Below, piece after piece: positions 58,854 through 64,000 of a stretch of DNA of 64,000 nucleotides (within the stretch, counting starts at the first letter, position 1; each line of letters starts with the position of its first letter). The position numbers and the translations under genes are program-made. The notes beneath the pieces are model-generated. The model was not told the origin of the DNA. It searched no databases and saw only the letters and a program-made list of their open reading frames with translations. Origin of the DNA: Sphingobium cyanobacteriorum (GTDB lineage Bacteria > Pseudomonadota > Alphaproteobacteria > Sphingomonadales > Sphingomonadaceae); the NCBI RefSeq assembly GCF_030580935.1, contig NZ_JAUQOM010000002.1, positions 248,001-312,000 of the forward strand. The letters are read 5' to 3'.

Positions 58854-59849
58854 ATGCTGCTTCAACCAGATAGTCTCGCGCTCATCGGCAACACCCCGCT
58901 CGTGCGCCTCGCCGGCCCGTCGGAAGAGACGGGCTGCGACATTTTCGCCAAATGCGAATTCGCCAATCCCGGCGCCTCGGTAAAGGACCGGGCCGCCCTG
59001 TTCATCGTCAACGATGCCGAGGAAAAGGGGCTGCTCCAGCCCGGCGGCACGATTGTCGAGGGGACGGCGGGCAATACCGGCATCGGGCTGGCGCTGGTCG
59101 CCAATGCCAAGGGGTACAAGACGATCATCGTCATGCCCGAAACCCAGAGCCGCGAAAAGATGGACACGCTGCGCGCGCTGGGCGCGGAACTGGTGACGGT
59201 GCCGGCGGCGGCCTATTCCAACCCCGGCCATTTCGTCCACACCTCGCGCCGGCTGGCCGAGGAGACGGAAGGGGCGATCTGGGCCAACCAGTTCGACAAT
59301 ATCGCCAACCGCAAGGCGCATATCATCGGCACGGCCGAGGAAATCTGGACGCAGATGGAGGGCCGGGTCGACGGCTTCACCTGCGCGGCGGGCACCGGCG
59401 GCACGATCGCGGGCGTCGGGCTGGGCCTGAAAGCCAAGGATGAGGCCGTCACCATCGCGCTCAGCGATCCGCACGGCGCGGCGCTCTTTAACTATTACGC
59501 CCATGGCGAGTTGAAGGCGGAAGGGAGCAGCGTCGCCGAAGGTATTGGCCAGGGGCGCATCACCGCCAATCTGGAAGGCGCGCCGATCGACACGCAGTTC
59601 CGCATCTCGGACGAGGAGGGGCTGCACTGGGTTCGCCGACTGCTGGCCGAGGAAGGACTGTGCCTGGGCCTGTCGTCGGGCATCAACGTCGCGGGCGCGG
59701 TGGCGCTGGCCAGGCAATTGGGGCCGGGCAAGCGGGTCGTGACGATCCTGTGCGACACCGGCTTCCGTTACCTTTCCACCCTTTACAACCGGCAATGGCT
59801 GGAATCTAAGGGCTTGACGGTATTCCCCTGGCTCGCGCACACTGCATGA
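58854..59849 (+). CDS. cysK: Cysteine synthase A
   Basis: Makes cysteine from O-acetylserine and sulfide with PLP. The 331-residue protein has IGNTPLVRL near residue 11, the PLP lysine in NPGASVKDRAA (about 44), the substrate loop EGTAGNTGIG (about 73-82) and the phosphate-binding GTGGTIAGV (about 182). ATG 58854 fits the family start; an earlier TTG exists at 58818. It is the biosynthetic counterpart of the Cds1-like degradative enzyme at 15823. Confidence 0.93.
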   Translation: MLLQPDSLALIGNTPLVRLAGPSEETGCDIFAKCEFANPGASVKDRAALFIVNDAEEKGLLQPGGTIVEGTAGNTGIGLALVANAKGYKTIIVMPETQSREKMDTLRALGAELVTVPAAAYSNPGHFVHTSRRLAEETEGAIWANQFDNIANRKAHIIGTAEEIWTQMEGRVDGFTCAAGTGGTIAGVGLGLKAKDEAVTIALSDPHGAALFNYYAHGELKAEGSSVAEGIGQGRITANLEGAPIDTQFRISDEEGLHWVRRLLAEEGLCLGLSSGINVAGAVALARQLGPGKRVVTILCDTGFRYLSTLYNRQWLESKGLTVFPWLAHTA

Positions 59850-59891
59850 TCAGCCGACACGGGTTGCGGCGAAGAGAAAAAGAGCAAAATC

Positions 59892-60188
59892 ATGGCTGAA
59901 ACACCCCGCCGTCAGGAAGGGTTGCAGCGCGTCCAGATCGGCCTGACCGGACTGGCGGGCGTCGTGCTGCTCGTCGGCCTGGCCAATATCGTGATCGAAA
60001 AAGCGCGGATGGACGACGCTGCCTTGCCGCCGCCGGTGGTGCCGACGCTGACGCAGAATGCCGTGTCGGCGAAGGACCCGCTGGCCGAACTGGGTGTTCA
60101 GCCTTCGGCCGAGCAGGCGCCGATCGTGCCCGATCTTCAGCCCGATCCCAATATCCGCAGCCGCGACTCCGCGCCGCAGCAGCGCTGA
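59892..60188 (+). CDS. Small membrane-anchored hypothetical protein
   Basis: A 98-residue protein with one membrane segment (GLTGLAGVVLLVGLANIVI, about 17-35) and a proline-rich polar C-terminus. The family is not recognised. It lies between cysK and the next membrane-protein gene, with a 31-base gap to the latter, so the two are probably transcribed together. Confidence 0.7.
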   Translation: MAETPRRQEGLQRVQIGLTGLAGVVLLVGLANIVIEKARMDDAALPPPVVPTLTQNAVSAKDPLAELGVQPSAEQAPIVPDLQPDPNIRSRDSAPQQR

Positions 60189-60219
60189 TCAGGATGGGCG
60201 ACGGGCGAGCGTGCCGCCG

Positions 60220-61437
60220 ATGAAGGCGGGCCTTGCGCGATTCCTGTGGCTCTGGCTGCCGCCGCTGGCGATCTTTCTCGCCGGATTGCGGCGCGCCTTC
60301 CTGACCGGGCAGGCCGATCCCTGGGACTGGGGCGTGCCGGCCGCCCTGCTGCTGGCGGGCGCGGGCCTGTTGCTGGCGCGGTGGGGCTGGACGACGCTGA
60401 CATGGGCGACGCTGGCATGGGTGGCGCTGGGCAGCGCCGGGATGGCGATGCTGTTCTGTGCCGTGGCGGCGGCGCGCGCGCCCGATCCGGGGGCGGCGAT
60501 CGGATTGCTGTTGCTGGCTTTGCTGGCGGCGTTCGGCGGTGCGCGCCTTCGTCCGCCGTCTGTTTCAGGCGTTCTTCTCCTGCTCCTCGCCGCGCTTCTC
60601 CTCTGGCGCGGGCCGGCCCATCCGATCCAGCCTGTCCCGGATCGTCCCGGTCTGGCGGTCATCACCGGCCTGCCGCTTTTCTGGGATGAGGCGGGCCGGG
60701 CCGGGCGCCGGGACGCGCCCATCATCGCCGTCCTGCGCACCCGTTTCACAGTCATGCCAATGGACGATGCGCGCGCGCTCGCTACGGCGGGCATGGACAG
60801 GCTGCTGCTGGCCCAGCCCCGCGCGCTGACGCCCGTGCAACTGGTTGCGATCGACCAATGGGTGCGGCGTGGCGGTACGGCGCTGGTCCTGGCCGATCCG
60901 TTGCTGCGCTGGCCATCAGACCTGCCGCTGGGCGACCGCCGCCGCTCGCCTTCGATCAGCTTGCTCGACCCGTTGCTGGCGCATTGGGGATTTCATCCTG
61001 ACGGCGCGCCAAAATCCATGGAAATCCGGCATTTCCTGCCGGATGGCGACTTGCTCACCTTGTCCGGCGCGCAGCTTCATCGCGGCGGGCTGCCGGCGTA
61101 CCGGCGGATCGGCAGGGGCAAGGTGCTGCTGCTGGGCGACGCCGATCCGATCGACGACCGGCTCTGGCTCGCCGATCCGGCCCATCCGCGCGATCCCCGC
61201 TATTGGGTGGCCGATACACCCGCCTGCATCATGCGCTGGCTGGGCGGTGTGCCCGTCCCCGGCGATCGTCGCTGGATGCTGGAAGCGGACGACGTGCAGA
61301 ACGGCATCCGCTGGGCGCTTGTGGCCGGGACATTCTGGGCGGTGATGGGCGCGATCCTGCTGCGCCGGGAAAGGCGCGGTTCCCGGCCCGGAACAAAAGG
61401 GGAAGGTGACGGGGTAAAGGAGGGCAAATCCGGTTAG
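60220..61437 (+). CDS. Hypothetical membrane protein with a DUF4350/GldG-like region
   Basis: A 405-residue protein with five or so membrane segments in the first 130 residues and one near 375-392. The middle part (about 145-365) looks like the soluble region of GldG/DUF4350-type proteins: AVITGLPLFWDE, RFTVMPMDDARALATAGMDRLLLAQPRALTPVQLVAIDQWVRRGGTALVLADP and GRGKVLLLGDADPIDD. This assignment is tentative. A GTG at 60211 is another possible start. Function unknown; it lies upstream of the mraZ operator. Confidence 0.65.
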   Translation: MKAGLARFLWLWLPPLAIFLAGLRRAFLTGQADPWDWGVPAALLLAGAGLLLARWGWTTLTWATLAWVALGSAGMAMLFCAVAAARAPDPGAAIGLLLLALLAAFGGARLRPPSVSGVLLLLLAALLLWRGPAHPIQPVPDRPGLAVITGLPLFWDEAGRAGRRDAPIIAVLRTRFTVMPMDDARALATAGMDRLLLAQPRALTPVQLVAIDQWVRRGGTALVLADPLLRWPSDLPLGDRRRSPSISLLDPLLAHWGFHPDGAPKSMEIRHFLPDGDLLTLSGAQLHRGGLPAYRRIGRGKVLLLGDADPIDDRLWLADPAHPRDPRYWVADTPACIMRWLGGVPVPGDRRWMLEADDVQNGIRWALVAGTFWAVMGAILLRRERRGSRPGTKGEGDGVKEGKSG

Positions 61438-61458
61438 TCCCGAATTTCACCGTCTTTT

Positions 61459-61493
61459 CCCATCCTCACCCATGCTTTCCCATTGCAGTCCAT
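61459..61493 (+). promoter_or_regulatory. MraZ operator (repeats with 10-bp spacing)
   Basis: CCCAT occurs at 61459-61463, 61469-61473 and 61479-61483, and a degenerate TCCAT at 61489-61493, exactly 10 bases apart. On the minus strand these are the TGGGN units with 5-base spacers that MraZ binds in other bacteria. It lies about 130 bases upstream of mraZ, as expected for autoregulation of the division cluster. Confidence 0.8.
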
Positions 61494-61623
61494 CCCTATG
61501 CTTGGTAGGAAAACCAGCATTGGGGTTCGTCAGGCTTTTGTTCAGTCCTGTGCGCCGGATGCTCTTTTCGCGATTCCGGCGGAAGGCGGCCTGCGTCCCG
61601 GATAAAAGGGGCCAGTTTCCAGC

Positions 61624-62121
61624 GTGTCGGATGTCATTCTCTATTCGGGCAACGCATTCAGCGTCGCGGACGGCAAGGGCCGTTTCGTGCTGCCCCTGGA
61701 GATGCGCAAGCTGGTCAACCAGGCCAGCGGCGGGCAGAATCGCCTGTGCCTGTCGGTCCATTTCGACAATGGCTGCGCCACCGGATTCGGCCTGTCGCAC
61801 AAGCAGTTCCTGTTCGACGAGGTGGAGGAACTGGAGCGTCTGGCGCGCGAGGCGAATCGCCCCTTCAATGGCGACCTGGAGCGCGAGAATCGGCTGGGTA
61901 CGATCGAGGACGTGAATTTCGACGATGGCGGCCGTTTCTTCCTGCACCCCGACATCAAGGAAGAAGCCGGCATCACCGACGCGATCTTCTTCTATGGCGT
62001 CGGCCGTTATTTCCAGCTCTGGAAGCCCGAAGCGCTGGTCGCCAGCCCGGATCGCCCGGCGTTGATCCGCAACAAGGTCAAGCGCTGGATCGATGCCCGC
62101 GCCGCAGGGGATGGCAAGTGA
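61624..62121 (+). CDS. mraZ: Transcriptional regulator MraZ
   Basis: Controls the division and cell-wall (dcw) cluster by binding the upstream repeats. The 165-residue protein has two AbrB-like MraZ domains: [24 protein letters not shown] (about 6-29) and the second half near [22 protein letters not shown] (about 98-119) with the DxxGR motif in both (DGKGR and DGGGR). It starts with GTG and its TGA overlaps the rsmH GTG start. Confidence 0.95.
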   Translation: MSDVILYSGNAFSVADGKGRFVLPLEMRKLVNQASGGQNRLCLSVHFDNGCATGFGLSHKQFLFDEVEELERLAREANRPFNGDLERENRLGTIEDVNFDDGGRFFLHPDIKEEAGITDAIFFYGVGRYFQLWKPEALVASPDRPALIRNKVKRWIDARAAGDGK

Positions 62122-63071
62122 GCGCCCTCGCCGCCGCGCCCCATGTCCCGGTTCTCCTCGCTGAAGTGCTCGACGCCCTCGCCATCGCCCCTGGCGAGGT
62201 GCATGTCGACGGCACGTTCGGCGCGGGCGGCTATAGCAGTGCCATGGCGATGGCGCAGGCGCGCGTATTCGCCTTCGATCGCGACCCTGATGCGATCCGC
62301 GAAGGGCAGGCGGTGGCCGACGCCCATGGCATCATGCTGATCCCCGGCGAATTTTCGCGCATGGTCGAATTGCTGGCAGAGCACGGCATCGGCAAGGTGT
62401 CGGGCATCACGCTCGACATCGGCGTATCCTCGATGCAGCTCGACCGGGTGGAGCGCGGCTTTTCCTTCCAGTCGGACGGCCCGCTCGACATGACGATGAG
62501 CCAGGACGGCATGAGCGCCGCCGATTTCCTCAACAGCGCCGCGGAAGAGGAGATTGCCGACATCATCTACCGCTATGGCGAGGAGCCGCGTTCGCGCCGT
62601 GTCGCCCGCGCCATCGTGGAAGCGCGCCCGCTGGAGCGCACCAGCCAGCTTGCCGCCGTGGTCCGCCGCGCGCTGGGCCACAAGCCGCATGACAAGAAAG
62701 ACCCCGCGACCCGCACCTTCCAGGCGATCCGCATCCATGTGAACCGGGAACTGGAGGAACTGGAGCGCGCGCTGGATGCGGCCGAAACGCTGCTGGAAGA
62801 GGGTGGCCGTCTGGCGATCGTCACCTTCCACAGCCTGGAGGACCGGATCGTCAAACAGTATCTGCGCAAGCGCAGCGGCGGCGAAGGGGCGGGGTCCAGG
62901 CATTTGCCGGCCCGTGCCGTCGCCGATGCCCCCACCTTTGCCCGGCCGGCCAAGCCGGTGCGCGCGGGTGCGGCGGAACTGGCGCGCAACCCCCGCGCGC
63001 GGTCCGCCACGCTGCGCGCTGCCGTTCGTACATCCGCCCCCGCCTCTTCCACCCGGAGTAACCGCGCATGA
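62118..63071 (+). CDS. rsmH: 16S rRNA m4C1402 methyltransferase
   Basis: Methylates N4 of C1402 in 16S rRNA with SAM. The 317-residue protein has [32 protein letters not shown] (about 9-40), the [29 protein letters not shown] region (about 100-128), [20 protein letters not shown] and the closing [16 protein letters not shown]. The start is GTG 62118. The C-terminal 45 residues are Ala- and Arg-rich. Confidence 0.96.
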   Translation: MSALAAAPHVPVLLAEVLDALAIAPGEVHVDGTFGAGGYSSAMAMAQARVFAFDRDPDAIREGQAVADAHGIMLIPGEFSRMVELLAEHGIGKVSGITLDIGVSSMQLDRVERGFSFQSDGPLDMTMSQDGMSAADFLNSAAEEEIADIIYRYGEEPRSRRVARAIVEARPLERTSQLAAVVRRALGHKPHDKKDPATRTFQAIRIHVNRELEELERALDAAETLLEEGGRLAIVTFHSLEDRIVKQYLRKRSGGEGAGSRHLPARAVADAPTFARPAKPVRAGAAELARNPRARSATLRAAVRTSAPASSTRSNRA

Positions 63072-63718
63072 TCGCCGTCAAGAGGTTGCAGAGCCTGATC
63101 TGGGTGATCCTGGTCGCGCTGGGGGCGCTGGGCGCGTACATGGTGTCGCTCAAGGTCGCGACCGAGCGCAACGAATTGATGAAGGTCCGTGCCCAGATTG
63201 CGCGGGCAAAGGCGGATATCCGTTATCTGGAAACCGAATTCAGCGCGCGCTCCTCGATGCGGCAGCTCGAAAGCTGGAACCAGCATGATTTCCTCTATGC
63301 GACCCCCACCGCGCAGCAATATCTGGGCGGGGAGCAGGCGCTCGCCCATCTGGACGGCATTCAGCCCAATGGCCCCGATTATGTCGCGCCGCCGGTGATG
63401 GTGGCGATGGTGGAAACCCCGGCCGACCTGCCCTCCGCCCCGCAAAAGGCGCCCGAAAGCCCGGCCGCCACCCAGATCCGCAGCGACATCGCGGTGATCC
63501 GCGAGGCGCATGCCGCCGACAATGTCGACAAGCTGCCCAGGCCCGCGCCCCGCACCCCGGCGATCCAGGCGAAGGTGGACGCCGATATGACCAAGCCCAA
63601 TCCGATCGCGCGCAAGGCGGAACGGATGGCGATGCTCGACGCCAAGCTGCTGGACGACAATACGCTGGGCGACCTCAGCGCGCGGGCGGCGCGCGAAAAG
63701 CGCAAGGAGGCGCGCTGA
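63068..63718 (+). CDS. ftsL: Cell division protein FtsL-like
   Basis: A bitopic division protein expected to pair with FtsB and FtsQ. The 216-residue product has one membrane segment ([14 protein letters not shown], about 13-26), then a short coiled coil ([28 protein letters not shown], about 31-58) and a long Ala- and Pro-rich tail that ordinary FtsL lacks. The start overlaps the rsmH stop and ftsI begins at its own stop, which is the standard dcw order. Confidence 0.88.
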   Translation: MIAVKRLQSLIWVILVALGALGAYMVSLKVATERNELMKVRAQIARAKADIRYLETEFSARSSMRQLESWNQHDFLYATPTAQQYLGGEQALAHLDGIQPNGPDYVAPPVMVAMVETPADLPSAPQKAPESPAATQIRSDIAVIREAHAADNVDKLPRPAPRTPAIQAKVDADMTKPNPIARKAERMAMLDAKLLDDNTLGDLSARAAREKRKEAR

Positions 63719-64000
63719 TGGCCACGATCATCGTCCAGCCCGGCGGTCCCCGCGCCGGGCGGCAGCGGGTGAACCTGACCGCCATCGCCCATAACCGGCT
63801 GATGCTGCTGCTGCTGATGTTCATGGGCATTACCGGAATCCTGATCTGCCGGCTCCTGTGGGTCGGCATTTCTGCCCATGGGGCAGGGGGCGATGATGCG
63901 CTGTCCGCCTTTGTCCCCGCGCGCGCCGACATTGTCGATCGCAACGGCGTGCCGCTGGCCCGCACCATGGACGCCTATTCGGTCGCTGTCCGCCCTTCCA
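63718..64000 (+). CDS. ftsI: Penicillin-binding protein 3 / FtsI, N-terminal part
   Basis: The division transpeptidase; only the first 94 codons lie in the window. The start overlaps the ftsL stop (TGATG). The product has a basic start, a membrane anchor (LMLLLLMFMGITGILICRLL, about 28-47) and the opening of the PBP dimerisation domain ARADIVDRNGVPLARTM (about 69-85). Confidence 0.93.
   Translation, partial: MATIIVQPGGPRAGRQRVNLTAIAHNRLMLLLLMFMGITGILICRLLWVGISAHGAGGDDALSAFVPARADIVDRNGVPLARTMDAYSVAVRPS

Overview
The window is high-GC, tightly packed chromosomal DNA that looks like an alphaproteobacterium of the sphingomonad group (Sphingobium or Sphingomonas type). This rests on recognition, not a search: the Tad/Cpa pilus genes, the sdhB-PaaI-zapE-mdh-sucD-sucA-sucB-lpd run, short palindromic repeats, DUF2171 and extensin-family genes, and very frequent ATGA or TGATG start-stop overlaps.

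Layout. 1-3083: end of glmM, an AT-rich membrane protein of unknown origin, DUF1272, thiD and rnhB. 3099-10739 (minus): a DUF2147 protein, then Tad/Cpa pilus genes tadC, tadB, cpaE, cpaD, cpaC, cpaB and cpaA. The motor ATPase gene cpaF is missing, and an intrinsic terminator sits where it would be expected. 10785-15392: alpha/beta hydrolase, FAD oxidoreductase, DUF1508, a polysaccharide flippase and a sugar/choline-phosphate nucleotidyltransferase.

15823-31996 (all minus) is the accessory block and the most interesting part. In transcription order it holds tldE, tldD, thioredoxin reductase, thioredoxin 3, unknown protein C, an AraC regulator, a FecI-type ECF sigma factor, a FecR stub, unknown protein B, a BacA/SbmA-type ABC transporter, a TonB-dependent receptor, thioredoxin 2, unknown protein A, thioredoxin 1 and a Cds1-type cysteine desulfhydrase. 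Unknown proteins A, B and C are paralogues; A and C each directly follow a thioredoxin gene. The parts fit one route: uptake of a peptide-like, probably disulfide-containing compound through both membranes, reduction by a dedicated thioredoxin system, proteolysis by TldD/E and removal of cysteine sulfur. An alternative is maturation and re-import of a ribosomal peptide, but I found no convincing precursor gene.

32545-35169 (minus): HIT protein, CDP-alcohol phosphatidyltransferase and a CDP-glycerol glycerophosphotransferase-like protein. 35359-46047 (plus): sdhB, thioesterase, zapE, mdh, sucD, sucA, sucB, a GIY-YIG gene among palindromes, and lpd. A structured intergenic region before mdh may encode a small RNA. 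46291-50546: lipoprotein, xseB, farnesyl diphosphate synthase, coaD, peptidyl-prolyl isomerase, queA. 50543-55244 (minus): a 1074-residue multidomain glycosyltransferase, DUF486 and DUF2171 proteins. 55484-61437: tRNA-Ala(CGC), NUDIX hydrolase, extensin-like protein, entericidin, SleB-type hydrolase, cysK and two unknown membrane proteins. 61459-64000: the start of the division and cell-wall cluster, with a MraZ operator, mraZ, rsmH, ftsL and the first part of ftsI.
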